A stretch of 63,254 nt of DNA from Chloroflexota bacterium (GCA_026713825.1 JAPONS010000033.1:1-63254); one strand, 5' to 3'; shown: positions 8,344-17,389, counted from the first letter of the stretch. Made by a program: numbers and translations. Notes: generated from the letters alone by a model not told the origin.

Positions 8344-9280
8344 ACGCCCCCAACTCCTGCCGGGTTCTCGGGTCAATGAAGCCGTAAAGCAGGTCGACGA
8401 GCATGTTGGCAAACACGAAGGCGGAGGCCACGATGAGCACCAGCGCCATGATGACCGGGTAGTCGCGGCTGAATATGGACTCCACCGCCAGCTTGCCGAT
8501 GCCCGGGATGCCGAAGATGGTCTCCGTGATGAACGCGCCCTCGACAAGCGTCGCAAGGCTCAGGCCGAGGACGGTGATGAGCGGCGTCAGGGCGTTGCGC
8601 AGGACGTGCCGCGCCTGCACCGTCGCCTCCGAGAGCCCCTTGGCGCGCGCCGTGCGGACGTAGTCCTGCCCGAGCACGTCGATGGCGCTCGCCCGCGTCA
8701 GCCGCACGACCCCCGCGACGCCCGGAAGCCCCATGACGAGCGCCGGCATGACGATGCTCAGGCTGAAGAGTCCGTCCCACCCGCTGACCGGCAGCAGTCC
8801 AAACTGCACGGCGAAGAGCAGGATGAGGAAGGGCGCGGAGATGAAGACGGGCGTCGAGAGAAAGAAGAGCGTCAGGCTCACCAGCGCCGTGTCCAGCCAC
8901 CGTCCCTGTTGGTACGCGGCAATCAGCCCCAGCGGGATGCCGATGCTCACGGCCAGCAGCATCGCAGCGAGGCCCAGCTGCACCGACACCCACATCCTTG
9001 GGAGGATAAGCTCGGCGACGGTGCGCCCGCGGTAGGAGAAGCTGTCGCCGAGGTCGCCGCGCACGACGTCGGCCAAGTACGAGCCGTATTGCACGAAGAA
9101 GGGCCGGTCGAGGCCGAGCTGCTCGCGGACGAGGGCCAAGGCCTCCGGCGTTGCGCGCTCGCCGAGGCGCACTTCGGCCGGGTCGCCGGGGCCGTAGTGG
9201 CCGAGCACGAACGTCACGAAGCTCACGATCACCAGCAAGACCGGCAACCACAGGAGCCTTCGGACGACAAACGTTGGCAT
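8330..9280 (-). CDS. ABC transporter permease, DppB/OppB type
   Basis: A 316-residue permease. It opens with a membrane helix (RRLLWLPVLLVIVSFVTFVL) followed by GPGDPAEV and an LGLDRPFFVQYGSYLADVVRGDLG segment, the DppB signature. The EAA loop DYVRTARAKGLSEATVQARHVLRNAL precedes the last helices. GAGAGAGG lies just before the ATG at 9280. It is first in a two-gene unit with the DppC-type gene. The substrate class is peptides or other small polar solutes by family; the actual substrate is unknown. Confidence 0.9.
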   Translation of the reverse strand: MPTFVVRRLLWLPVLLVIVSFVTFVLGHYGPGDPAEVRLGERATPEALALVREQLGLDRPFFVQYGSYLADVVRGDLGDSFSYRGRTVAELILPRMWVSVQLGLAAMLLAVSIGIPLGLIAAYQQGRWLDTALVSLTLFFLSTPVFISAPFLILLFAVQFGLLPVSGWDGLFSLSIVMPALVMGLPGVAGVVRLTRASAIDVLGQDYVRTARAKGLSEATVQARHVLRNALTPLITVLGLSLATLVEGAFITETIFGIPGIGKLAVESIFSRDYPVIMALVLIVASAFVFANMLVDLLYGFIDPRTRQELGAYGAR

Positions 9281-9348
9281 GCGGCCTCTCTCGGGCGCCC
9301 AGTGTGGCGGGGCGCCAGGGATGATTCTACTACGCTGACGCCGCTCCA

Positions 9349-9379
9349 TTGCCGCATCGCCTCGCGGCGGATGTATACT
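9349..9379 (+). promoter_or_regulatory. Possible promoter of the hydrolase gene
   Basis: TATACT at 9374-9379 is a good -10 match. TTGCCG at 9349-9354 is a weak -35 at 19-base spacing. It lies 31 bases before the start codon. Confidence 0.35.
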
Positions 9380-9410
9380 GGCGCCGCAGACAGCATTGGG
9401 AGGGTATGCC

Positions 9411-10208
9411 ATGGCGGACGTGAGAGTTGAGCAGGACGTGACGGCGGTCTCCGTGGGCGGCCGTGACCTGAAGGTGGACATCTTCTACCCGGGCGACAAC
9501 GCGAACGGAGCATGCCTGCTGTTCCTGCCCGGCGGCGGTTTCCGGACCGCCAACAAGGCCGGCCTGCACGAGCGGTACGCGCCCCGCATCGCCGAGCAGG
9601 GCTACGTCTTCATCGCGACGGAGTACCGCGTGATGGAGGAGGCCATGTGGCCCGCGCAGATCCAGGACGCCAAGGCGCTCATCCGCTGGACGCGCGCCAA
9701 CGCCGAGCGGCTCGGCATCGACCCGGACCGCATCGTGCTGGGCGGCGCGTCTGCGGGCGGCAACCTGTCGACGCTCGCGGGCGGCACGCAGGGCAACGCG
9801 TACTACGAGGGCGACGGCGGCAACGAGGGCGTCAGCAGCGACGTCGCGGCCATTATCGGCGTCTACCCCGTGACCGACGTGACGGAGCGGGCCTACGGTG
9901 AGGGGCGGGAGCAGCTCTACGGCGTGAACCCGAGCGCGGACTTCGTGCGCGCCGCGAGCCCCATCCACCAGGTGAACCCCAGCTACCCCCCGACGCTGCT
10001 CATCCACGGCACGGGCGACTCGACGGTGCCCTACTCGCACTCGACGAGCCTTTTCGATGCGCTGGAGGCCGTCGGCGTGCCCGTCGAGCTGCACCTGTAC
10101 GCCAAGCAGGAGCACATCTTCGACCGGGAGCCGGCGTTCGCGGAGTCGGTGTCGGCGGTCATGGCGCTGTTCATGGACCGCTACGTGCCCGCGGCGGTGC
10201 CGGCGTAG
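9411..10208 (+). CDS. Alpha/beta hydrolase (esterase/lipase-like)
   Basis: A 265-residue alpha/beta-hydrolase of the esterase-like group. It has an oxyanion PGGGF segment (40-44), nucleophile elbow G-G-A-S114-A-G-G, Asp203 in GTGDSTVPY and His235 in KQEHIF, so the triad is complete. No signal peptide is visible. GGGAGG lies 7 bases before the ATG at 9411. It stands on the opposite strand between the two permease genes and the binding-protein gene, so it interrupts an otherwise collinear transporter set. Confidence 0.88.
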   Translation: MADVRVEQDVTAVSVGGRDLKVDIFYPGDNANGACLLFLPGGGFRTANKAGLHERYAPRIAEQGYVFIATEYRVMEEAMWPAQIQDAKALIRWTRANAERLGIDPDRIVLGGASAGGNLSTLAGGTQGNAYYEGDGGNEGVSSDVAAIIGVYPVTDVTERAYGEGREQLYGVNPSADFVRAASPIHQVNPSYPPTLLIHGTGDSTVPYSHSTSLFDALEAVGVPVELHLYAKQEHIFDREPAFAESVSAVMALFMDRYVPAAVPA

Positions 10209-10223
10209 GGAGGCGGGGCCGGG

Positions 10224-11873
10224 CTAGCGGCCCTCGATCCAGACGTCCTTGAGCTTGGGGACGATGAGCGGCGTGAGTGCATAGCCCTTGACGTACGGCT
10301 TCAGCAGGACGATGTTCTCGCCGCTGAACCAGAGGAGCACCCACGGAACGTCGTCCACGATGAGCTGCTCCGCCTCGTTGTAGAGGGCCTTGCGGGTCTC
10401 CCAGTCCTGCTCCACGCGGGCGGCCTCAAGCAGGCGGTCGACCTCGGGGTTGCTGTAGCCGCTCTGGTTCAACTGGCTTTCCGAGTGGAAGAGGATGTCC
10501 AGGAAGTCCTGCGGGTCCGGGTAGTCGGCCTGCCAGCCGAGTCCGGCGAAGGCCTGCAGCCGTCCGTCGTTGAGGTCATCCCAGTAGGTGGCGGTCTCCA
10601 CCTGCTGCAACTCCACCGTCAGCCCCAGCGTGTCCTCCCACATCTCCAGGATCGCCTGCAGGTCCAGGCCCGCCGAGCCGCCGGTGCCCGGGATGGTCAC
10701 AATGATGCGGGACGCGCTGTCCGCGTACTTCGACTGGGCCAGCAGCTCCTGCGCCTTCACCGGGTCGAAGCCCGGGGCCTGCACGGCCGGGTTGTAGCCC
10801 GGGAATTCCGGCGGCAGGATGCCCGTCGCGGGCGCCACCAGCTCCAGCAGCACCCGGTGCGCAATGGTCTCCTTGTCGATGGCATAGGCCAGCGCGCGCC
10901 GGAAGTTCACGTCATCGAAGGGCGGCTCCGACAGGTTGAAGCCGATGTAGGCCAGGCTGAACCCCGGCGGCGCGACCACTACCTCGGCGTTCAGCGGCTC
11001 CAGCGGGTTGCTGACGCGGTCAAGCTCCGAGAGGCCGACGCCCGTGATGTCAATCTCGCCATTCTCGTACATCGCCATCGCGGAGCCGCCGGAGAGGATG
11101 AGCTCCACGCGGTCCAGCAGCGCGGGCCCACGGTAGTAGTGCTCGTTCCGCTCCAGCACGATGATCTGGCCGACGCGGTACTCGGCCAGCTTGAACGGGC
11201 CGGTGCCGTTGGGCTTGAACACCCAGTTGTCGCCCTCCGCCTCCAGGTTCTCCTTGTCCAGCACAAAGGACGTGGGGTAGGTGAGCTTGGCGAGGAAGTA
11301 GGGCTTTGGCGCGTCAATGGTGATCTCAATGGTGTTGGCGTCGATGACCCGGACGCCGGTGACCTCGTCCGCCTGCCCGGCGAGCTTGGGCAGCACGCCG
11401 ACGATGTCGTCCAGGTACGCCGAAACCTCCGGCGACTGATACTCGGCATCGGTTGCCCGCTCGAAGGAGTACTTCACGTCCTCGGCGGTGACCGGCTTGC
11501 CGTTGTGGAACTTGGCGTCGGAGCGAAGGTGGAAAGTATAGGTCAACCCGTCATCGCTGACGTCCCAGCGCTCGGCCAGGTCCGGCGTCACCTGCAGCGC
11601 CGTGTTCAGGGCCACAAGCCCGCTGAACACTTCCACAAGAATGCCCGCCGACGTGGTGTCGCCCGCCTCATGCGGGTCGAGGGTGGGCGGCTCCTGCCAC
11701 AGTCGTCGGAAGACGCCCTCGCCGCCTGCGCTGCCACTGTCACCTCCGAGGGTCAGGTCGTCGCCGCCCGAGCCGGTGGAGGACGCGGGCTCTTCCTCGC
11801 CGCCGCACGCAAGCGTGAGGGCTCCGAGGGCCAGGGCAGCGAACAATACCGTTATGTTGAGCCAACGTCGCAT
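10224..11873 (-). CDS. Lipoprotein solute-binding protein, family 5 (peptide/nickel ABC type)
   Basis: A 549-residue extracytoplasmic binding protein (SBP_bac_5). The N terminus is a lipoprotein signal: two arginines, a hydrophobic stretch, and lipobox L-T-L-A-C23, followed by a Glu/Ser/Gly linker. The mature part has the family order WDVSDDGLTYTFHLRSDAKFHNGKPVTAEDVKYSFER, then an EPPFDDVNFRRALAYAIDKE block. It presumably feeds the DppBC-type permeases at 7297-9280, with the hydrolase gene between them on the other strand. The substrate is not determinable. Confidence 0.92.
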   Translation of the reverse strand: MRRWLNITVLFAALALGALTLACGGEEEPASSTGSGGDDLTLGGDSGSAGGEGVFRRLWQEPPTLDPHEAGDTTSAGILVEVFSGLVALNTALQVTPDLAERWDVSDDGLTYTFHLRSDAKFHNGKPVTAEDVKYSFERATDAEYQSPEVSAYLDDIVGVLPKLAGQADEVTGVRVIDANTIEITIDAPKPYFLAKLTYPTSFVLDKENLEAEGDNWVFKPNGTGPFKLAEYRVGQIIVLERNEHYYRGPALLDRVELILSGGSAMAMYENGEIDITGVGLSELDRVSNPLEPLNAEVVVAPPGFSLAYIGFNLSEPPFDDVNFRRALAYAIDKETIAHRVLLELVAPATGILPPEFPGYNPAVQAPGFDPVKAQELLAQSKYADSASRIIVTIPGTGGSAGLDLQAILEMWEDTLGLTVELQQVETATYWDDLNDGRLQAFAGLGWQADYPDPQDFLDILFHSESQLNQSGYSNPEVDRLLEAARVEQDWETRKALYNEAEQLIVDDVPWVLLWFSGENIVLLKPYVKGYALTPLIVPKLKDVWIEGR

Positions 11874-11917
11874 TTCACCTGTCCTGCCAACGTCGATTGT
11901 TACCCAAGAGAACGCCG

Positions 11918-13028
11918 CTAGCCCTCGCCGCCGTTCCCGACCGTGCGCATCAGCTCGGCGCGCAGCAGGCCGTCCAGCTCGCCGTCCAGCACCGCCTGCG
12001 GGTCCCGGGTCTCGAAGCCGCTGCGGTGGTCCTTGACCATGCGGTAAGGGTGCAGCACGTAGCTGCGTATCTGGTTGCCCCAGCCGGCCGTGACGTGCGC
12101 GCCCTTCAGCCGGGCCTGCTCTTCGGCGCGCAGCAGCTCCTCGCGCTCGATGAGGCGCGCTTGCAGGATCCTCATGGCGACGTCGCGGTTTTGCCCCTGC
12201 GAGCGCTCGTTCTGGCAGGTCACCACGATGTCCGTGGGGATGTGGGTGATGCGCACGGCAGTCTCGACTTTCTGCACGTTCTGGCCGCCGTGCCCGCTGG
12301 CCCGGAAGGTGTCCACGCGGATGTCCTCGTCGCGAATCTCGATTGCTCCGCTGTCGGCGGGCTCCGGGAGCACCTCCACCAGCGCGAAGGAGGTGTGGCG
12401 CATGTGGTCGGCGTCGAAGGGCGAGAGCCGCACCAGCCGGTGGACGCCCCGCTCTACCTTGAGCCAGCCGTAGGCGAAGGGGCCCGTGACCTCGACCATG
12501 GCGCTCTTGATGCCCGTCTCCTCACCCGGCGATGTCTCCAGCACAGAGGTGCGGCAGCCCTTTCGCTCCGACCAGCGGAGGTACATGCGCAGGAGCATCT
12601 GCGCCCAGTCCTGGGAGTCGGACCCGCCGGCCCCCGCGTGAATGGCGAAGATGGCGTTCTGGTCGTCGTGCGGGCCTGAGAAGACGAGCTCGAACTCCAT
12701 GTCGGCCACCCTGGCGGCAAGCTCCGCCGTCTCCCGGCCGATGTCCTCGGTCAGGTCGGAGTCGCCTTCGTGCAGGCTCATGGTAACGAGTTCGGCCAAG
12801 CCGGCCGCTTGCGCCTCGACGCCCCGCCACGCGTCAATCTCCTGCCCCAGCGTCGACAACCGTTGCATGACGCCCTGCGCGCGCATTGGGTTGTCCCAGA
12901 ATGCCGCCGCCGAGGACTGCCCGTGAAGCCGGGTTACTTCCTGCTCTTTGCCGGTAACGTCAAAGACGCTCCAGGAGATAGGAGATTCTCCCTTGAAGCG
13001 ACTCGATTTGTGACCGCAGGTCCAGCAT
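11918..13028 (-). CDS. prfB: Peptide chain release factor 2, with +1 programmed frameshift
   Basis: RF2 recognises UGA and UAA and releases the peptide. The main frame (start of the zero-frame part excluded) runs from 12961 to 11918. It contains SPF (202-204 of the joined protein) for stop-codon reading and GGQ (247-249) for hydrolysis. The first 22 codons lie in another frame: ATG at 13028, then MLDLRSQIESLQGRIS and so on to CTT-TGA at 12965-12960. Shifting +1 at CTTTGAC continues as DVTGKEQEVTRL...FWDNP, the expected RF2 N-terminal helix and FWxDP motif. The joined product is 369 residues, the usual length. GAGAGG lies six bases before the ATG. It follows endonuclease V by 23 bases. Confidence 0.93.
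12959..12972 (-). promoter_or_regulatory. prfB programmed +1 frameshift site
   Basis: The minus strand reads GGAG-CGT-CTTTGAC. An internal Shine-Dalgarno-like GGAG lies three bases before the CTT codon, which is followed by in-frame UGA and C. This is the classical autoregulatory arrangement: low RF2 slows termination at UGA and favours the shift. Confidence 0.93.
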
Positions 13029-13051
13029 CCCAGCCCTCTCCCAGCCTGTTT

Positions 13052-13792
13052 TCATTGTCCGCACCGTTGCGACTGTTGGCGCGACGGCGCTGCTCCACTC
13101 TCAATGATACCGTAAAAGCCCTCCGCGAATCTGCCCGCTGCGGCAAAGTGTGCAAGCCGGGTCGGCTCGGGGACGCGGTAACGGCCGCAGCAGGTGAGCG
13201 CGAAGGCTATAGCCCCGTCCAGAGTTACGCGGTGCCCGACGGAGACGTAGATGGGCGAAACGCCCGTCCTCGACCGCACGGCAGCTCCGACGACCTCGCC
13301 CCTGTCGACGAGCGGCGCCGAGCTTCCACGCTCCTCGCCCAACTCCTCGAAGCGGCCGAGCAGGCGCGACTTGGCGCAGCCGATGGTCGGGACGCCGGCT
13401 GTCAGCCCCAGGTGGCAGGCCAGCCCGAATCGCCGCGGATGCGCCATGCCCTGCCCGTCGACGAGAATGACGTCCGGCACAGTCTCCAGTCGTTCGAGGG
13501 CGTCGGAAACGGCGGGAACCTCGCGGAAGGCGAGGTAGCCGGGGATGTAGGGCACGGGGGGCTTGTCGCGCCCGACGCGGACCTCGGCGAGCGTCAGCTC
13601 GGGCCAGCGGAGCACGGCGACGGCGCCGCGCACCCAGCCGTCGGCGTCGGGCGGCGAGACGTCCACGCCGGCGACGTAGCGGGGCAAAGCGGGGATGTCG
13701 TTGTGGGTGGAGACCATGCCGGCGAGGGCCTGCTGCAGGGCCTTCGCGGCCTCTAGAGTGCCCGGCCAATCGTATGTGGCTGCCAGCTTCAC
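13052..13792 (-). CDS. nfi: Endonuclease V (deoxyinosine repair)
   Basis: A 246-residue endonuclease V, which nicks DNA 3' to deoxyinosine. Hallmarks are AGVDVSPPDADG near residues 41-52 (catalytic Asp), PYIPGYLAFREVP, DGQGMAHPRRFGLACHLG and GCAKSRLLG. The N terminus KLAATYDWPGT is normal for the family. The GTG start at 13792 lies only six bases after an extended -10 element, so the mRNA is probably leaderless. It is followed by prfB on the same strand. Confidence 0.92.
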   Translation of the reverse strand: MKLAATYDWPGTLEAAKALQQALAGMVSTHNDIPALPRYVAGVDVSPPDADGWVRGAVAVLRWPELTLAEVRVGRDKPPVPYIPGYLAFREVPAVSDALERLETVPDVILVDGQGMAHPRRFGLACHLGLTAGVPTIGCAKSRLLGRFEELGEERGSSAPLVDRGEVVGAAVRSRTGVSPIYVSVGHRVTLDGAIAFALTCCGRYRVPEPTRLAHFAAAGRFAEGFYGIIESGAAPSRQQSQRCGQ

Positions 13793-13798
13793 GCAGCT

Positions 13799-13807
13799 AG
13801 TATATCA
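13799..13807 (-). promoter_or_regulatory. Extended -10 promoter of the nfi-prfB operon, probably leaderless
   Basis: The minus strand reads TGATATACT, an extended -10 (TGn before TATACT). Six bases separate it from the GTG start, placing the transcription start at or next to the start codon. No convincing -35 is seen, as is common with extended -10 promoters. Confidence 0.6.
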
Positions 13808-13847
13808 ACTTGACATGCAAGCTGAGCGCCACCTACCATGAAGGCAC

Positions 13848-13919
<72 letters not shown>

Positions 13920-14029
13920 CGCTCCCTGTTTGCCCCTTGGTTTGAGTCACGCTTCACGCATCCAACCGCAGTGTTCCTGAACCACTCTTAGACAGCGCAG
14001 GCGGGCGGCAAACACTGAGGTCTCCAGCA

Positions 14030-14953
14030 TTGGTCAGCAACACAAAGGGTGTCGTTGCCTTCGTCCTCCTCGCCTACGGGTTAGCATGGACTCTGTGGGA
14101 GGCCGTGCTGCTGCTGGGCCTGCCCGCCGACAACCCCGTCTTTCAGCTTGCAATCCTGCCGGGCGCCATGGCTCCGGCGGCTGCCGCAGTCGTTGTGCGG
14201 AAGTGGGTAACCCGAGAGGGGTTTGCGGACGCAGGGTTCCGGCTGAACCTGGTCCACTGGCGTTACTACGCCGCCGGGTGGACCATGCCCCTCTTTGTAG
14301 TCACGGCGATTGTGCTCTTGACCGTGGCCTTCGGCGTCAGCGACCCGGACTTTACCCTCGACCGCGCCCTGCGCGAGCTGGCGCCCGAGGGCACGGAAGT
14401 ATTCGAGTTGCCAACGGGCATCTTCGCGGTTGTGGTCGTGCAGGTGATGGTCTCCGCCGTTTTCGTCACACCCATCCTGTTCGGCGAGGAGTTCGGCTGG
14501 CGCGGCTACCTGCAGCCACGGTTATTCTGCGACCGGCCGCTGCTGGGCGCCGTCGCGACCGGCATCATCTGGTCGCTCTGGCACCTGCCCATCAACCTGC
14601 GAGGCTACAACTTCCCTGACGACCCGCTGCTGGGCATGTGCGTCTTCACGGGAAGCGCGATCATGCTGTCCATCATCTTCGGCTGGCTCCGCGCGAGGAC
14701 AGGGAGCATCTGGGCGGCCAGTCTTGGGCACTCCGCGACGAACGCCATCGGAGGCGGCCTGACGCTGTTCCTCTTTCTCGGAGCCCCGAACTGGCTGTTC
14801 GTCAGCTACGTGGGCATCCTCGGATGGGTACCGTTGGGCGCGATTTGCGTATGGATAGTGCTGACCGGACAGCTCGACGGCAAGGGTCCCGGACAAGCCG
14901 AACAGACCACACTCAATCCGCCGAAGACCATCGACCCCGATACCGGGGTGTAA
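14030..14953 (+). CDS. CPBP family intramembrane metalloprotease
   Basis: A 307-residue membrane protein of the CPBP/CAAX-like (Abi) protease family, with about eight hydrophobic segments. The motifs are E153-E154-x3-R158 in FGEEFGWRGYLQPRL, H185 in WSLWHLPINL, and H234 with N238 in GHSATNAIGG. In bacteria such proteins are linked to bacteriocin immunity or membrane protein processing; the role here is unknown. The start is TTG at 14030 with GAGG nine bases upstream; no better start is visible. It converges with the NHL gene 19 bases downstream. Confidence 0.88.
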   Translation: MVSNTKGVVAFVLLAYGLAWTLWEAVLLLGLPADNPVFQLAILPGAMAPAAAAVVVRKWVTREGFADAGFRLNLVHWRYYAAGWTMPLFVVTAIVLLTVAFGVSDPDFTLDRALRELAPEGTEVFELPTGIFAVVVVQVMVSAVFVTPILFGEEFGWRGYLQPRLFCDRPLLGAVATGIIWSLWHLPINLRGYNFPDDPLLGMCVFTGSAIMLSIIFGWLRARTGSIWAASLGHSATNAIGGGLTLFLFLGAPNWLFVSYVGILGWVPLGAICVWIVLTGQLDGKGPGQAEQTTLNPPKTIDPDTGV

Positions 14954-14972
14954 ACAGCCTAGCCCCCCGGAT

Positions 14973-15920
14973 TTACCCCACCAGCTTCAGCTTGCGGAAG
15001 CACCGGAACGTCTGCGGCGGGGCCAGGCGCCGGCCGTAGACCGTGTGCGACACCTCTCCCACGTACAGGTTCCCCTTCGAGTCCACCCCGAAGCCGTGCG
15101 GCGCGATGAACTGCGTCGGGCCGTCGCCGAGCAAGGGGTCGCCGATGCGGGCGAGGCGCTCGCCCTTGTTCGTGAAGGCGTTGAGCCGGTGGCCCACCAT
15201 CGGGTAGTCGGCCAGGTCCGGCTCCATGAGCATCTCGCCCACATAGATGATGCCCTTCTGGTCCATACAGAGGGCCTGGGGCCGGTAGATGTTCTGCCAG
15301 ATGGCCTGCAAGTTGCCGTTGCGGTCGAAGACCTGCAGACGGTAGTTCTCCCGGTCGGTGACGTAGACGTTCTCGTCGCTGTCCACCACGACGTTGTGCG
15401 GGATCTGGAACTCCCCCGGCTCCACGCCCGGCGCCCCCCACGACACGATGTGCTTGCCCTCGGCCGTGTAGCGGTGGACGCGGCTGTTGCCGTAGCCGTC
15501 GGTTATGTAGATGTCTCCGGTGTTGGGGGACACCGCCATGTTGGTGGGGCGGTGGAACGGGGTGCCGCTCCACTTCTCGGCCGCCTGGTTCTCATCGCCG
15601 ATGACCATGACCAGCACGCCCTCGGTGGTGTACCTCTTGATGCAGTGCTGGCTGTCGTTGACGGTGTAGATGAAGTTGTCCGGGCTGCAGTGGATGCCGT
15701 GGGCGCGCTGGTCGAACTCGCCCTCGCCCCAGGAGCGGACGAAGTTGCCGTCCTTGTCCAACACGATGACAGGGTGGGCGCCCCGGTTGAGGATGTAGAC
15801 GTTGTCGTCCTTGTCGACAGTGACGCCGGAGGCATCCGGGAATTCGTATCCGGCCGGGATTTTGTCCCAGCCCTCCTCGGTCTCGTAGGTGAAGCGGTCG
15901 ACGCCAATCCGATCGGCCAT
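14973..15920 (-). CDS. NHL-repeat beta-propeller protein
   Basis: A 315-residue six-bladed NHL propeller. Repeated blades follow the pattern G-x-x-V-D-x-x-x-N-V-Y-V/I-x-D-x-x-N-x-R-V-x-x-F/Y, for example DASGVTVDKDDNVYILNRGAHPVIVLD, PTNMAVSPNTGDIYITDGYGNSRVHRY and PHNVVVDSDENVYVTDRENYRLQVF. No signal peptide is visible. Similar proteins are annotated as peptidylglycine-monooxygenase-like or gluconolaconase-like but often lack the enzyme domain, as here. GGAGG lies five bases before the ATG. It is a single gene. Confidence 0.85.
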   Translation of the reverse strand: MADRIGVDRFTYETEEGWDKIPAGYEFPDASGVTVDKDDNVYILNRGAHPVIVLDKDGNFVRSWGEGEFDQRAHGIHCSPDNFIYTVNDSQHCIKRYTTEGVLVMVIGDENQAAEKWSGTPFHRPTNMAVSPNTGDIYITDGYGNSRVHRYTAEGKHIVSWGAPGVEPGEFQIPHNVVVDSDENVYVTDRENYRLQVFDRNGNLQAIWQNIYRPQALCMDQKGIIYVGEMLMEPDLADYPMVGHRLNAFTNKGERLARIGDPLLGDGPTQFIAPHGFGVDSKGNLYVGEVSHTVYGRRLAPPQTFRCFRKLKLVG

Positions 15921-16119
15921 GGCGGCCTCCTTCTGCGTGTTCGCCGCCCTCGCGAAGGCGGCCCGGTGGGTGTGGCAAGACTATAGTTGCGGAGACACCC
16001 AAGGGCAAGCGTGGGAGCCGCAGAATCGTTGACAGCCATCGCGGGCGCTGGCTACACTTGCCCTATAAACACACCTTGCTATGGCGCGGTGCGCCAATGG
16101 CGTCGGAAGGGAGCAACAC

Positions 16120-16539
16120 ATGGCAATCGAAATCACTGAGGAAATGGTGGAAGGCGTAAACACCGCGTTGGCCAACCGGGTGCCCTGCATCCTGGCCACC
16201 GCCGGCAGCGACGGCTGGCCCAGCATGGGCTACCGCGGCAGCATGATGGTCTTCGACGACACCAGCCTGGCTTTCTGGGAGCGCTCCTACAAGGACGGGA
16301 TCGCCCACATCAAGGAGAACCCGCAGGTGTTGGTGATGTTCCGAAACCCGGAGACGCGCCAGGCCTGGAAGTTCTACGGCACCGCCACCATCCACGAGGA
16401 CGGCGACACCCGGGAAGCCGTGTGGGGCAAGACCGTGGAGCAGGAGCGCAACGCGGACCCGGAGAAGAAGGGCTACGGCGTGGTGATCGCACTCGACCGG
16501 ATCACCAACTACGGCGGCGCCGTCATGTCAGAGAAGTAG
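16120..16539 (+). CDS. Pyridoxamine 5'-phosphate oxidase family (split-barrel flavoprotein) protein
   Basis: A 139-residue split-barrel protein of the PNPOx-like family, which binds FMN, F420 or haem. It has RVPCILATAGSDGWPSMGYRGSMMVFDD near the N terminus and IKENPQVLVMFRNPETRQAWKFYGTATI in the middle, the expected strand order. The ATG at 16120 has GGAAGGGAG six bases upstream; an earlier ATG at 16081 lacks one. Because cofE is encoded at 29984, F420 is a possible cofactor (inference). Confidence 0.82.
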   Translation: MAIEITEEMVEGVNTALANRVPCILATAGSDGWPSMGYRGSMMVFDDTSLAFWERSYKDGIAHIKENPQVLVMFRNPETRQAWKFYGTATIHEDGDTREAVWGKTVEQERNADPEKKGYGVVIALDRITNYGGAVMSEK

Positions 16540-16564
16540 CCCACCCATAGCTGATTGACAGTAC

Positions 16565-17389
16565 CTACGATATTCCCATATCGAACACCTGGGTCCGGGA
16601 GTATCGTAGGTATTGTTCTGTAATGAAGTTGAGCGCCTTGCGCGCCACTGCAAAGTTGTCCCGCAGCAGCTCCATCGGCTCCGCCATTCCCGCGGCGTGG
16701 GCCGTCGGGTGCTCCATGGCCGTCCCGTAGTGACGGCGGCCGATCTCCGCGTATTCCTCCACCGTCCTTCGCCCTCGACGCCCTGGCCGCATCCCGCGCT
16801 GCGCCGCCTGCGCTGCGCTGTTGGGGAAGATGCCGAGGATGAACAGGCAAACGTCCGCGATGCGCTTGAAGTACCGGAACCGGTGCTCCTCGTCCACCGA
16901 CGCGGCCAGCCTGCCCAGGCTGTCGATGTCCATGTCATTGAAGCGCACCCTGCGCCACGTGCCGCGCCGGACGCGGACTGGCATGACGTAGCTCTCGACG
17001 CGCGTGAACGACGCCAGCATGGCCGCAAGGTAGTCGGTCACCGTGGGCTTTCCAAGGAAGCCGCTGACGTCGTCGGTATCGAAGACCACCACCGTGTCGG
17101 CGCCGGAGCGCTCCAGAGTGTGGCTGACCTGGCCCAGGTCCTTCTGCGCGCGGCGCAGCAGCACGCCGAAGTAGAGGACGGGCGAGATGCGGAGTAGTTC
17201 TTCGTCCGAGGCTGCCGCCTTGGAGAAGACGCGGCCGTCAGCGAGGGCAGCGTCGCGAAAACTGGGATCGCTGCGCACGAGCTGCTTGAGACGCTCCGGG
17301 TCGAGGCCGCCCGCTTCCACTTCGTCGACGACGAAGCGCAGATCGGCCTCCGTCAGCTCCAGTTCGTGGCGGCCGGGTTCCACCAACAT
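16565..17389 (-). CDS. Conserved-looking protein of unknown function
   Basis: A 274-residue protein I do not recognise. It appears soluble, with an acidic N-terminal third (LTEADLRFVVDEVEAGGLDPERLK), a central beta-rich part (DTVVVFDTDDVSGFLGKPTVTDY) and a helical C-terminal half with a Pro-Gly-Arg-rich linker near residue 205. Base composition and codon use match its neighbours, so it is probably an old resident gene. A long inverted repeat (16563-16572 with 16602-16611) spans its last codons. Confidence 0.6.
   Translation of the reverse strand: MLVEPGRHELELTEADLRFVVDEVEAGGLDPERLKQLVRSDPSFRDAALADGRVFSKAAASDEELLRISPVLYFGVLLRRAQKDLGQVSHTLERSGADTVVVFDTDDVSGFLGKPTVTDYLAAMLASFTRVESYVMPVRVRRGTWRRVRFNDMDIDSLGRLAASVDEEHRFRYFKRIADVCLFILGIFPNSAAQAAQRGMRPGRRGRRTVEEYAEIGRRHYGTAMEHPTAHAAGMAEPMELLRDNFAVARKALNFITEQYLRYSRTQVFDMGIS

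Noticed and set aside
12886-12961. prfB start at the internal ATG (12886)
   Set aside because: The upstream +1 frame is conserved RF2 sequence and is joined to a proper ATG by a classical frameshift site.
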